A stretch of 64,000 nt of DNA from assembly GCA_943370595.1 (NCBI GenBank), contig CALRRO020000017.1, forward strand, positions 44,951 to 108,950, written 5' to 3'. The position numbers and the translations under genes were made by a program. Shown here in pieces: positions 17,153-25,677 of the stretch (its first letter is position 1; every line of letters begins with the position of its first letter). The notes under the pieces were generated by a model, which was not told the DNA's origin, did no database searches, and worked only from the letters and a program-made list of their open reading frames with translations. This DNA is from Piscinibacter sp943370595. GTDB lineage: Bacteria; Pseudomonadota; Gammaproteobacteria; Burkholderiales; Burkholderiaceae_C.

Positions 17153-18257
17153 GCCGCGCCAGCACCTCGTCGGCGATCGCGAGGCTGGCCGTCAGGCCGG
17201 GGGATTCGATGCCGAACAGGTTCACGAGCCCGGCCACACCGTGCTCCGCGGGCCCCTGCAGCACGAAGTCGCCGGCCACCTCGCCGGGGCCTTGCAGCTT
17301 CGGCCGCACACCGCTGTAGGCCGGCTGCAGCGCACCGTCGCGCAGGTCGGGCCAGTAGCGGCGGATCTCGGCGTAGAAGGCATCGGCGCGCGACGCATCG
17401 ACGCGGTAGTCGATCTCGTCCGGCGACCCGGGCGGCAGCCACTGCACGTCGGGGCCGAAGCGCGCCTGGCCGGCCAGGTCGAGCGTGAGGTGTACGCCGA
17501 GACCGGCCTGCTCGGGCACCGGGTAGATCAGGCGGCCGAACGGCGCGCGGCCGGCCAGCGCGAAGTAGTTGCCCTTGGCGTGAAAGGCCTGCGGCCGATG
17601 GCCAGGTGCCAGGTCGGGCATTCGCTCGGCCAGGCCCGGCGCCCACAGGCCTGCGGCGTTGACGACGACGCCGGCCGCCAGTTGCATCGGCGACTCACCG
17701 CCGACGTCGACGACCAGCCGATCCTGCGCGAGGTGAACGCCAGACACCGGCGACTGCAGCGCCAGTGCGCCGTCGGCGGCCTCGAGATCACCCTGCAGGG
17801 CGAGCATCAGCGCATGGCTGTCGACGATGCCGGTGTCGGGCGAAAGCAGCGCGGCCGTGCAGCGCAACGCGGGCTCGAGGGCCGCGGCGGCCTGGGCCTC
17901 CAGCCATTGCAACTGCACGCCGTTGGCCGCCGCCTGGGCCTGGGTCGCCACGAGCGCCCCATGCTGCGCGACCGAGGTCGCCACCACCAGCTTGCCGCAG
18001 CGTCGGTGGGCGACACCGTGCGATTCGCAGAAGGCGTAGAGCAGGTCGCGGCCGGCCACGCACAGGCGTGCCTTCAGCGAGCCGGCCGGGTAGTACAGCC
18101 CGGCGTGGATCACTTCGCTGTTGCGGGAGCTGGTGCCGGTGCCAATGGCGTGGGCACGCTCGAGCACCACGGTCTCCAGGCCACTGCCGGCCAGCGCACG
18201 GCCCACTGCCAGGCCGACCACGCCGGCTCCGATCACCACGGCATCGACGCTGTCCAT
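17142..18257 (-). CDS. FAD-dependent oxidoreductase, L-2-hydroxyglutarate oxidase-like
   Basis: This 371-residue DAO-family flavoprotein has an N-terminal dinucleotide motif (VIGAGVVGLAVGRALA), the segment NSEVIHAGLYYP typical of the L2HGDH/LhgO group, and a C-terminal LFGIESPGLTASLAIA. The likely reaction is oxidation of L-2-hydroxyglutarate or a related 2-hydroxyacid to the 2-oxoacid, with electrons passed to quinone or oxygen. The start is ATG 18257 (MDSVDAVVIGAG). Its 3' end overlaps the RTX gene convergently. Substrate assignment is by family resemblance only. Confidence 0.78.
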   Translation of the reverse strand: MDSVDAVVIGAGVVGLAVGRALAGSGLETVVLERAHAIGTGTSSRNSEVIHAGLYYPAGSLKARLCVAGRDLLYAFCESHGVAHRRCGKLVVATSVAQHGALVATQAQAAANGVQLQWLEAQAAAALEPALRCTAALLSPDTGIVDSHALMLALQGDLEAADGALALQSPVSGVHLAQDRLVVDVGGESPMQLAAGVVVNAAGLWAPGLAERMPDLAPGHRPQAFHAKGNYFALAGRAPFGRLIYPVPEQAGLGVHLTLDLAGQARFGPDVQWLPPGSPDEIDYRVDASRADAFYAEIRRYWPDLRDGALQPAYSGVRPKLQGPGEVAGDFVLQGPAEHGVAGLVNLFGIESPGLTASLAIADEVLARLRR

Positions 18258-18368
18258 GGGCTCGAATACTCCCGCTAGAAAATACTCCCGCTCGAAATGC
18301 AAACGGCCGGGTGTTGTGCCCGGCCGAATGTGCTGTACTTGCTGTCCTGCTTCTGCTGTCTGGATCGT

Positions 18369-18443
18369 TGGTGGGCGGCGAGGGTTTCGAACCCCCGACC
18401 CCCGCAGTGTGAATGCGATGCTCTACCCCTGAGCTAGCCGCCC
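18369..18443 (-). tRNA. tRNA-Val (anticodon CAC)
   Basis: The minus strand folds as a complete cloverleaf. The acceptor is GGGCGGC/GCCGCCC, the D-arm is GCTC...GAGC, and the anticodon stem TCGCA/TGCGG holds the loop TTCACAC, so the anticodon is CAC. The T-arm is GGGGG-TTCGAAA-CCCTC, with a discriminator A and an encoded CCA end. It reads GUG codons, which are frequent in this GC-rich genome. Confidence 0.95.
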
Positions 18444-18465
18444 TCGCGATCCGCAGAGCCTTGGA

Positions 18466-19179
18466 TTATGCCACAGCCTCCTCGGCTGGCGCCCAGACCG
18501 TCTTGCCGCCGCTGGCCTTGGCCAGGTCGGCGATGAGCTTGCCGTGTGCCTCGACTTCGGTCGCGTCGGCGCAGATCACCGGCAATTCGAAACGCGACAG
18601 GTCGATCGCCTCGATGGTGACTTCGGTCGAGGTCGACTCGACCTCCTCGATGACCAGAGAATCCTGCCCGCGCGTCATGCGGATATAGACCTCGGCCAGC
18701 AGCCCGGCGTCGAGCAGCGCACCGTGAAGGCTGCGGCTGGCGTTGTCGACCTCGAGTCGCTTGCACAGCGCGTCGAGCGAGTTCGACTTGCCCGGGAACA
18801 TCTCGCGCGCCATCAGCAGCGTGTCGGTGATGGAGCCGACCTGCGCGTCGAAGGCCGGCCGGCCGAGCCGGCGCAGTTCGGCGTTCAGGAAGCCGATGTC
18901 GAATGCGGCGTTGTGGATCAGGATCTCGGCGCCGGCGAGGTAGTCCATCAACTCGTCGGCCACCGCTGCGAAGAGCGGCTTGTCGGCCAGGAACTCGTCG
19001 GTCAGGCCGTGCACCTTGATCGCGTCTTCGTGGCTGCTGCGCTCGGGGTTCAGGTAGAAGTGCAGGTTGCGGCCAGACAGGCGCCGGTTGAGCATCTCCA
19101 CGCAGCCGATCTCGATGATGCGGTCGCCGGACTCGGCGTTCAGGCCGGTGGTTTCGGTGTCGAGGAAGATCTGTCGCAT
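18466..19179 (-). CDS. dnaQ: DNA polymerase III epsilon subunit (3'-5' proofreading exonuclease)
   Basis: This 237-residue DEDDh exonuclease proofreads for the Pol III core. ExoI (FLDTETTG), ExoII (HNAAFDIGFL) and ExoIII (HGALLDAGLLAEVY) motifs are intact, and the C-terminal tail would bind the alpha subunit. The ATG at 19179 begins MRQIFLDTETTG, with lgt ending five bases upstream, so the two are cotranscribed. The length matches the family. Confidence 0.94.
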   Translation of the reverse strand: MRQIFLDTETTGLNAESGDRIIEIGCVEMLNRRLSGRNLHFYLNPERSSHEDAIKVHGLTDEFLADKPLFAAVADELMDYLAGAEILIHNAAFDIGFLNAELRRLGRPAFDAQVGSITDTLLMAREMFPGKSNSLDALCKRLEVDNASRSLHGALLDAGLLAEVYIRMTRGQDSLVIEEVESTSTEVTIEAIDLSRFELPVICADATEVEAHGKLIADLAKASGGKTVWAPAEEAVA

Positions 19180-19184
19180 GGGGC

Positions 19185-19985
19185 TCAGGCTCCGGGTTGG
19201 CGCGCGCCGCGCAGCCACAGCCAGGCACCGGCGGCCACCATCGGCACGCACAGCCACTGGCCCATGCTCATGTTCAGCGCCAGCAGGCCGAGGAAGGCAT
19301 CGGGTTCGCGGAAGTACTCCGCGGTGAAGCGGAACACGCCGTAGCCGATCAGGAACAGCCCGGCCACCTGGCCGCGCCCACGCTCCTTGCGGCCATAGAG
19401 CCAGAGGATCACGAACAGCAGCAGGCCCTCGAGCAGGAACTGGTACAGCGGCGACGGGTGGCGCGGCAGCATGCTGCCCGACTGCGGGAAGGCCATCGCC
19501 CAGGGCAGGCTGGGGTCGGCCGCGCGACCCCACAGCTCGCCGTTGATGAAGTTGCCGATGCGGCCGGAGGCCAGGCCGGTGGGCACCGCGGGGGCGATGA
19601 GGTCCATCACCTGCAGGAACGGCCGCGAGCGCATGCGTGCGAACACCGCCATCGCGGCGATCACGCCGAGCAGACCGCCGTGGAAGGCCATGCCGCCCTT
19701 CCACACCGCGAACACCTCGAACGGGTGCTCCGCGTAGTAGCCCGGCTTGTAGAACAGCACGTAGCCGAGGCGGCCGCCGATCACCACGCCGAGCACACCG
19801 TAGAACAGCAAGTCCTCGATGTCGCGGCGGGTCCAGCCGGCCTGGGCGAAGTGCGGCAGCGCCGCCCGCTTGCCCGCCAGCCAGAGGAACAGGCCGAAGG
19901 CGACGAGATAAGTGATGCCGTACCAGTGGATGGCCACGGGCCCGAGCTGCAGTGCGACGGGGCTGAATTGCGGGTGGACGAGCAT
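19185..19985 (-). CDS. lgt: Phosphatidylglycerol-prolipoprotein diacylglyceryl transferase
   Basis: This 266-residue inner-membrane enzyme transfers diacylglycerol to the lipobox Cys of prolipoproteins, the first step of lipoprotein maturation. It has about seven hydrophobic segments. The Lgt signature GRIGNFINGELWGR and the HGGLLG motif (the essential His-Gly-Gly) are present. The ATG at 19985 begins MLVHPQFSPVALQLGPVAIH, a typical Lgt N-terminus. Confidence 0.96.
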   Translation of the reverse strand: MLVHPQFSPVALQLGPVAIHWYGITYLVAFGLFLWLAGKRAALPHFAQAGWTRRDIEDLLFYGVLGVVIGGRLGYVLFYKPGYYAEHPFEVFAVWKGGMAFHGGLLGVIAAMAVFARMRSRPFLQVMDLIAPAVPTGLASGRIGNFINGELWGRAADPSLPWAMAFPQSGSMLPRHPSPLYQFLLEGLLLFVILWLYGRKERGRGQVAGLFLIGYGVFRFTAEYFREPDAFLGLLALNMSMGQWLCVPMVAAGAWLWLRGARQPGA

Positions 19986-20031
19986 GGGGGCGCGGAGGCG
20001 GAAACAGCGCGAACGATACCCCAGCGCCGCC

Positions 20032-20946
20032 TCAGCGCTTCGCCTGTACGAACTGGACGAACCGCTGCACAGCCGGCGATGCGTCCGGACGCCAGACCAG
20101 GCTGGTCTCGGCACGCGGGGCGCCATCGGCCAGCCGGGCCGGCAGCGCCCGGTAGACGATGCCCGGGCGCTGCAGCGAGCGCATCGCCTGCGGCACCAGG
20201 GCCAGGCCGAGCCCGGCCGACACCAGGTTGACGATGGTCTGCATCTGGATCGCCTCTTGCGCGATCACCGGCGTCACGCCATGGCGGTGATAGAAGGCCA
20301 GCACGGCGTCGTACAGCGAGGGCGCGATGGTGCGCGGGAAGATCACCAGCGGCTCGCGCAGCAGCGCCGCGACATCCAGGCGCTTCGGAGCCGACTCCGG
20401 CAGCACCAGCCACATCGGCTCGACACCGAGCGACAAGCGCTGCAGCGCAGGCGGCAGCGCGATGCCCGGCGCGTGAAGCACGAAGCCGGCATCGAGCTCG
20501 CGGGCGGCGAAGGCTTCGAGCTGAACGTCGCCGGTGGCCTCGCGCAGTTCGATCGTGATGCCCGGCTGCGCTTCACGGAACCCGCGCAGCCACAGCGGCA
20601 GCGGGCCGAAGGCGACGGTCGAGACGAAGCCGAGCCGGATGCGGCCGACCTCGCCCCGCGCTGCATCGTGCGCACGGCCGGGCAGCGCCGCTGCCTGCTG
20701 CAGCAGCTGCCGGGCGGGCTCGACCAGCGCCGCGCCGGCCGGCGTCAGCGCCACGCTGCGCCGCGTGCGCTCGAACAGCATCACGCCCAGCCGCCGCTCG
20801 AGCTGCTGGATCGCCTGCGTCAGCGGCGGCTGCGTCATGTTCAGCGCCTGCGCGGCGCGGCCGAAGTGCAGCGCCTCGGCCAGGGCGAGGAACTGCCTCC
20901 ACACGCGCAGTTCGATGTCGGTCGCAGGTGTGCCATCGGCCTTCAT
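20032..20946 (-). CDS. LysR-family transcriptional regulator
   Basis: This 304-residue LTTR has an N-terminal winged helix-turn-helix (about residues 10-70, including HFGRAAQALNMTQPPLTQAIQQLE) and a C-terminal co-inducer-binding domain. It is divergent from ilvD, so regulation of ilvD or of a pathway sharing its substrates is the simplest guess. The ATG at 20946 is chosen; a GTG two codons upstream is the alternative. A T-N11-A palindrome overlaps the start codon, consistent with autoregulation. The effector is unknown. Confidence 0.87.
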   Translation of the reverse strand: MKADGTPATDIELRVWRQFLALAEALHFGRAAQALNMTQPPLTQAIQQLERRLGVMLFERTRRSVALTPAGAALVEPARQLLQQAAALPGRAHDAARGEVGRIRLGFVSTVAFGPLPLWLRGFREAQPGITIELREATGDVQLEAFAARELDAGFVLHAPGIALPPALQRLSLGVEPMWLVLPESAPKRLDVAALLREPLVIFPRTIAPSLYDAVLAFYHRHGVTPVIAQEAIQMQTIVNLVSAGLGLALVPQAMRSLQRPGIVYRALPARLADGAPRAETSLVWRPDASPAVQRFVQFVQAKR

Positions 20947-20959
20947 ATGCACAGCATAT
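20945..20959. promoter_or_regulatory. Candidate LysR operator (ATATG-N5-CATAT)
   Basis: A perfect inverted repeat, ATATG-cacag-CATAT, contains the LTTR T-N11-A signature. It lies in the 90-base gap between the lysR-type gene and ilvD and covers the regulator's own start codon. Position and symmetry fit an autoregulatory site. Confidence 0.5.
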
Positions 20960-21036
20960 CAATGACCGCCTTCGGATCGATTGGACGCTCGCTGGCACGA
21001 GACCGATACTTCGCTTCCCCGCTGAAGGAGTGACCG

Positions 21037-22719
21037 ATGACCAAGATCAACCGCCGATCCGCCAACATCACCGAAGGCACGGCCCGCGCGCCGAACCGCT
21101 CGATGTATTACGCGCTCGGCTACGAGGAAGGCGACTTCAAGAAGCCGATGATCGGCGTGGCGAACGGCCACTCGACGATCACGCCCTGCAACTCCGGCCT
21201 GCAGCGCCTGGCGGATGCCGCGGTCATCGGTCTGAAGGAAGCCGGCGCCAACCCGCAGATCTTCGGCACGCCGACGATCAGCGACGGCATGGCCATGGGC
21301 ACCGAGGGCATGAAGTACTCGCTGGTGTCGCGCGAGGTCATCGCCGACTGCGTCGAGACCTGCGTCGGCGGCCAGTGGATGGACGGCGTGATGGTCATCG
21401 GCGGCTGCGACAAGAACATGCCCGGCGGCATGATGGGCATGCTGCGCGCCAACGTGCCGTCGATCTACATCTATGGCGGCACCATCCTGCCGGGCCGCTA
21501 CAAGGGCCAGGACCTGAACATCGTCAGCGTGTTCGAGGCGGTCGGCCAGTTCACGGCCGGCAAGATGAGCGAAGAGGACTTCTGCCAGATCGAGCGCCAC
21601 GCGATCCCCGGCAGCGGCTCATGCGGCGGCATGTACACCGCCAACACGATGAGTTCGGCCTTCGAGGCGCTCGGCCTGTCGCTGCCCTACGCGTCGACGA
21701 TGGCCAACGTCGAGGGCGAGATCGTCGGCATGGTCGAGCGCGCTGCCCGGGTGCTGGTCGAGGCGGTGAAGGCCGACCTCAAGCCGCGCGACATCGTCAC
21801 CAAGCAGGCGATCGAGAACGCCGTCGCGGTGATCATGGCCACCGGCGGCTCGACGAATGCCGTGCTGCACTTCCTGGCCATCGCGCACGCGGCCGGTGTC
21901 GAGTGGACGATCGACGACTTCGAGCGCGTGCGCCAGCGCACGCCGGTGCTGTGCGACCTCAAGCCCAGCGGTCAGTACCTCGCCGTCGACCTGCACCGCG
22001 CTGGTGGCATTCCCGCGGTGATGAAGGAACTGCTCAAGGCCGGCCTGCTGCATGGCGACTGCATCACGATCACCGGCAAGACGGTCGCGGAGAGCCTGGC
22101 CGACGTGCCCGAGTTGTCGAGCGAACAGAAGGTCATCCGGGCCGTCGGCCAGCCGATCTACGCGCAGGGCCACCTTGCGATCCTGAAGGGCAACCTGTCA
22201 CCCGAGGGCTGCGTGGCCAAGATCACCGGCCTGAAGAACCCGAGCATCACCGGGCCGGCCCGCGTCTTCGACGACGAGCAGTCGGCACTGGCCGCGATCA
22301 TGGCCAACAAGATCGTCGCCGGCGACGTGATGGTGCTGCGCTACCTCGGCCCGAAGGGCGGCCCGGGCATGCCTGAGATGCTGGCGCCGACCGGCGCGCT
22401 GATCGGCCAGGGCCTGGGCGAATCGGTCGGGCTGATCACCGACGGGCGATTCTCCGGCGGCACCTGGGGCATGGTGGTCGGCCACGTGGCCCCGGAGGCC
22501 TATGCCGGCGGCAACATCGCGCTGGTCCGCGAAGGCGACTCCATCACCATCGACGCCCGCACGCTGACGCTGCAGCTCAATGTGAGCGACGAGGAACTGG
22601 CGGTGCGCCGCAAGGCGTGGACGCAGCCGGCACCGCGCTACACCCGCGGCGTGCTGGCGAAGTTCGCGAAGAACGCCTCGAGCGCCAGCACCGGCGCCGT
22701 GCTCGACAAGTTCGACTGA
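21037..22719 (+). CDS. ilvD: Dihydroxy-acid dehydratase
   Basis: This 560-residue IlvD/Edd-family enzyme dehydrates 2,3-dihydroxy-isovalerate and -methylvalerate to the 2-oxoacids of valine and isoleucine synthesis. Fe-S ligand segments are visible: TPCNSG, GGCDKNMPGG and GSGSCGGM. The C-terminal TDGRFSGGTWGMVVGH is typical. A GAAGGAG ribosome-binding site lies before ATG 21037. It stands alone rather than in an ilv operon, divergent from the LysR regulator. Confidence 0.96.
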   Translation: MTKINRRSANITEGTARAPNRSMYYALGYEEGDFKKPMIGVANGHSTITPCNSGLQRLADAAVIGLKEAGANPQIFGTPTISDGMAMGTEGMKYSLVSREVIADCVETCVGGQWMDGVMVIGGCDKNMPGGMMGMLRANVPSIYIYGGTILPGRYKGQDLNIVSVFEAVGQFTAGKMSEEDFCQIERHAIPGSGSCGGMYTANTMSSAFEALGLSLPYASTMANVEGEIVGMVERAARVLVEAVKADLKPRDIVTKQAIENAVAVIMATGGSTNAVLHFLAIAHAAGVEWTIDDFERVRQRTPVLCDLKPSGQYLAVDLHRAGGIPAVMKELLKAGLLHGDCITITGKTVAESLADVPELSSEQKVIRAVGQPIYAQGHLAILKGNLSPEGCVAKITGLKNPSITGPARVFDDEQSALAAIMANKIVAGDVMVLRYLGPKGGPGMPEMLAPTGALIGQGLGESVGLITDGRFSGGTWGMVVGHVAPEAYAGGNIALVREGDSITIDARTLTLQLNVSDEELAVRRKAWTQPAPRYTRGVLAKFAKNASSASTGAVLDKFD

Positions 22720-22728
22720 CCCGGCGGC

Positions 22729-23007
22729 TCAGCGGCCGGCCTTCTTGGCGCGGCGCGCGGTCTTGTCCATGCCCAGTGCCTCGAGGTTCTGCTCACGGCG
22801 CTGGCGCTTGCGCTCGTCCATCTTGTCCATCTCGCGGCGCTTGGTGTAGCCGGTCGAATCGGCAATGCCCCACCAGATCGCGGCGAGCGCGAACGGAACG
22901 CAGAACTTCCACAGGTCACCTGAAATGTTCCAGGTCCAGTTCGCCGGCGGGCCGAAGCCCAGCAGGTTCATCAGGATGATGACGACGCCAATAATGATGA
23001 ATACCAT
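22729..23007 (-). CDS. Small Trp-rich membrane protein
   Basis: This 92-residue protein has an N-terminal hydrophobic segment (MVFIIIGVVIILMNLLG), a Trp-rich stretch (NWTWN, DLWKF, IWWGIADS) and a strongly basic C-terminal tail rich in Lys and Arg. This matches the 'small Trp-rich protein' family, whose function is unknown and which I associate with Burkholderiales. The ATG at 23007 is preferred over an upstream start that adds non-hydrophobic residues. It converges on ilvD with a 9-base gap. Confidence 0.8.
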   Translation of the reverse strand: MVFIIIGVVIILMNLLGFGPPANWTWNISGDLWKFCVPFALAAIWWGIADSTGYTKRREMDKMDERKRQRREQNLEALGMDKTARRAKKAGR

Positions 23008-23156
23008 CGCATTCGCTCCCGGGATGCGGGAAACCGCGGCAAGTCCGCGGTCAACCGGCACCCCTACAATCCGTTGATGTCAATGTAGCCGACCGATCGG
23101 CGCGGCGGGTGACGAAACATCCGCAGATTTTCCCGTTTGAACCCGAAAGGAAAATG

Positions 23157-23468
23157 ATGAAGCTCTTCCCCGCTCTCGCCCTGGTGGCTGCCGCCGCCAC
23201 CGTGTCGGCTCCCGCGATGGCCGACGAGGCCCTGGCCAAGGCCAAGAACTGCCTGGCCTGCCACGCTGTCGACAAGAAGCTGGTCGGCCCGTCCTACAAG
23301 GACGTGGCGGCCAAGTACGCCGGCCAGAAGGACGCCGTCGACAAGCTGGCGCAGAAGGTGATCAAGGGCGGCGTGGGCGCCTGGGGCCAGATCCCGATGC
23401 CGGCGAACGCGCAGGTCAACGACGCCGAAGCCAAGAAGCTCGTCACCTGGATCCTCAGCCAGAAGTGA
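23157..23468 (+). CDS. Small periplasmic class I cytochrome c
   Basis: This 103-residue precursor has a signal peptide (MKLFPALALVAAAATVSAPAMA, cleaved before DEA) and a mature part of about 81 residues. The haem site is CLACH and the axial Met is in QIPMPANAQ, as in c551/c8-type cytochromes. Cytochromes of this size carry electrons between bc1, terminal oxidases and, in Rubrivivax-type phototrophs, the reaction-centre cytochrome. AAAGGA spaced five bases from ATG 23157 favours that codon over the adjacent ATG at 23154. A strong hairpin terminator follows. Confidence 0.92.
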   Translation: MKLFPALALVAAAATVSAPAMADEALAKAKNCLACHAVDKKLVGPSYKDVAAKYAGQKDAVDKLAQKVIKGGVGAWGQIPMPANAQVNDAEAKKLVTWILSQK

Positions 23469-23492
23469 TTCCGCTTCTCGCCTGAGCCACGG

Positions 23493-23510
23493 GGCCCCGC
23501 TTGCGGGGCC
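23493..23510. terminator. Hairpin terminator after the cytochrome c gene
   Basis: A perfect 8-bp stem (GGCCCCGC/GCGGGGCC) with a 2-base loop lies 24 bases after the cytochrome stop, followed by a T-containing stretch (TCGCTGTTT). It lies between two convergent genes and may serve both. Confidence 0.7.
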
Positions 23511-23536
23511 TCGCTGTTTCTGGCGTGACCCGCGCT

Positions 23537-25675
23537 TCAGGCGAGCGCCTGGCGCAGTCGCTCCCGCACCGTGCTCGACAGCGTGAATCGATCACCGTGC
23601 CGTAGCGCCAGCGCATCGCTGTTGCGCAGGAAGTTGTCCAGTCCCTCCGACGCGACGAACTGGACCGCCCCGCCCGTCCAGGCCGGGAAGCCGATGCCGA
23701 AGATCGATCCGATGTTGGCCTCGTGCACGCTGGTCAGCACGTTCTCGGCGAGGCAGCGCGCCGTCTCGATCGCCTGGCGGTAGAGCAGGCGTTGCTTCAG
23801 CGCCGGAACGCTGGCCTCCAGGCCCGGCTTCTCGAAATGCTGCTTCAGGCCCGGCCACAGTCGCTTGGGGCCCTGCGCCGGATAGTCGTAGAAGCCGCCG
23901 CCCGCCGCGCGCCCTGCTCGGCCGAACTCCTTGACCATGCGCTCGACCAGCGCTTCGCCAGTCCCCGGCGACCAGGCGCGCCCCTCGGCGGCGAGATCGG
24001 CGCGCGTCTGCTCCATCACGTGCACCGACAGTGACAACGAAGTCTCGTCGATCACCGCCAGCGGCCCGACCGGCATGCCGGCCGCCTCGGCCGCATGCTC
24101 GATCAACGGCGCGGCGATGCCTTCGGCCAGCATGGCCGCACCTTCCATCACGTAGGTGCCGAACACACGGCTGGTGAAGAAGCCACGCGAGTCGTTGACG
24201 ACGATCGGCGTCTTGCCCAGCGCCAGCACGTAGTCGCAGGCACGCGCGATCGTCTGGTCGTTGGTCAGCGGCCCGCGGATGATCTCGACCAGCTTCATCT
24301 TGTGCACGGGCGAGAAGAAGTGCAGGCCGACGAAACGCTCGGGCGCGCTGCTGGCGCGGGCCAGGCCGCCGATCGGCAGCGTCGAGGTGTTGGACGCGAA
24401 CACGCCGCCCGCAGCCAGCATCGGCTCGGCCTCGCGCGTGACCTGCGCCTTCAGCTCGCGCTGCTCGAACACCGCCTCGATGATCAGGTCGCAGCCCTTC
24501 AGGTCGACCGCATCGGCCGTGGGCGTGATCAGCTCCAGCAACGCCGCCTGCCGCGCCCCGTCCATGCGTCCCTTGGCGACCAGCGGCGCGGTGAGCTTGC
24601 GCACCGCCTCGTGGCCGGCGCGCGCCTTCTCGATCGAGACGTCCTTCAGCACGCAGGCGATGCCACGCGAGGCATTCGCGTGGGCGATGCCCGCGCCCAT
24701 CATCCCGGCGCCGAGCACACCGACGCGTGCCGGTTTCCAGGGCGCGAAGCCGGCCGGCCGCGACTTGCCGGCCTTGATCGCATTCAGGTTGAAGAAGAAC
24801 GCCGTGATCATGTTCTTGGCGTTCTGCCCGACCATGATCTTCGCCAGCTTGCGGCTCTCGATGCGCGTGGCGGTGTCGTAGTCGACCATCGCGCCCTCGA
24901 CCATGGTCTCGAGGATGGCCTGGGCTGCGGGGTACAGGCCGTGCGTCTTGGCCGCCAGCATGGCCGGCGCCACGGTCAGGCCGGCCGCGATCTTCGGTGC
25001 TGCGGGTGTGCCGCCGGGCATGCGGTAGTCCTTGCGGTCCCAGGGCTGCACCGCCTCCGGGTTGTCGGCGATCCAGGCCAGCGCCATCTCGCGCAGGTCG
25101 TCCATCGTCGCACCGATGCCGTTGACCAGGCCGAGGTCCATGGCCTCGCGCGGACCGAACAGCTGGCCTTCCATCAGGTAGGGTTGCGCCGCCATCAGGC
25201 CGAGCAGCCGCACGGTCTTGGTGATGCCGGTCGCACCGGGAATCAGGCCCAGCGACACCTCCGGCGTGCCGAACCGGATCCGGCGATCGTCGAGCGAGAA
25301 GCGTGCATGCGCCGCGAGCGCGACCTCCCAGCCGCCTCCGAGCGCCGCCCCGTTCAGCAGCGCCACGACCGGGCGGCCGAGCTTGTCCAGGCGGCGGAAG
25401 CATGCCTTCATCGCCTCGATGCCCTCGAAGCCTGCGGCGGCGTCCTCGATCTTCAGCTTCAGCACGTTGTCGAGCTGCGCGCCGGCGAAGAAGGTCTTCT
25501 TGCCGGAGATCACCAGCACGCCCTTCAGGCGTTCCTTGTCAGCTTCGACGCAGGCCACCACCTCGGCCAGATCGGCCTGCCATTGCCCGGTCATCGTGTT
25601 GACCGGCGCGCCGGGCGCGTCGTGGGTGATCGTCGCGATGCCGTCGGCACCGAGTTCGTAGCGGATCGCTTTCAC
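23537..25675 (-). CDS. Bifunctional enoyl-CoA hydratase / 3-hydroxyacyl-CoA dehydrogenase
   Basis: This 712-residue FadB/FadJ-type protein carries out the second and third steps of fatty-acid beta-oxidation. The N-terminal crotonase domain (about 1-190) has catalytic Glu residues in GGGWEVAL and GTPEVSLGL. The NAD-binding motif VGVLGAGMMGAGIA starts near residue 318, and the dehydrogenase His lies in GLHFFSPVHKM. The start is a GTG at 25675, two bases after the thiolase stop at 25678, so the two form an operon. Whether it is strictly FadB or FadJ cannot be decided here. Confidence 0.92.
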   Translation of the reverse strand: MKAIRYELGADGIATITHDAPGAPVNTMTGQWQADLAEVVACVEADKERLKGVLVISGKKTFFAGAQLDNVLKLKIEDAAAGFEGIEAMKACFRRLDKLGRPVVALLNGAALGGGWEVALAAHARFSLDDRRIRFGTPEVSLGLIPGATGITKTVRLLGLMAAQPYLMEGQLFGPREAMDLGLVNGIGATMDDLREMALAWIADNPEAVQPWDRKDYRMPGGTPAAPKIAAGLTVAPAMLAAKTHGLYPAAQAILETMVEGAMVDYDTATRIESRKLAKIMVGQNAKNMITAFFFNLNAIKAGKSRPAGFAPWKPARVGVLGAGMMGAGIAHANASRGIACVLKDVSIEKARAGHEAVRKLTAPLVAKGRMDGARQAALLELITPTADAVDLKGCDLIIEAVFEQRELKAQVTREAEPMLAAGGVFASNTSTLPIGGLARASSAPERFVGLHFFSPVHKMKLVEIIRGPLTNDQTIARACDYVLALGKTPIVVNDSRGFFTSRVFGTYVMEGAAMLAEGIAAPLIEHAAEAAGMPVGPLAVIDETSLSLSVHVMEQTRADLAAEGRAWSPGTGEALVERMVKEFGRAGRAAGGGFYDYPAQGPKRLWPGLKQHFEKPGLEASVPALKQRLLYRQAIETARCLAENVLTSVHEANIGSIFGIGFPAWTGGAVQFVASEGLDNFLRNSDALALRHGDRFTLSSTVRERLRQALA

Positions 25676-25677
25676 GG

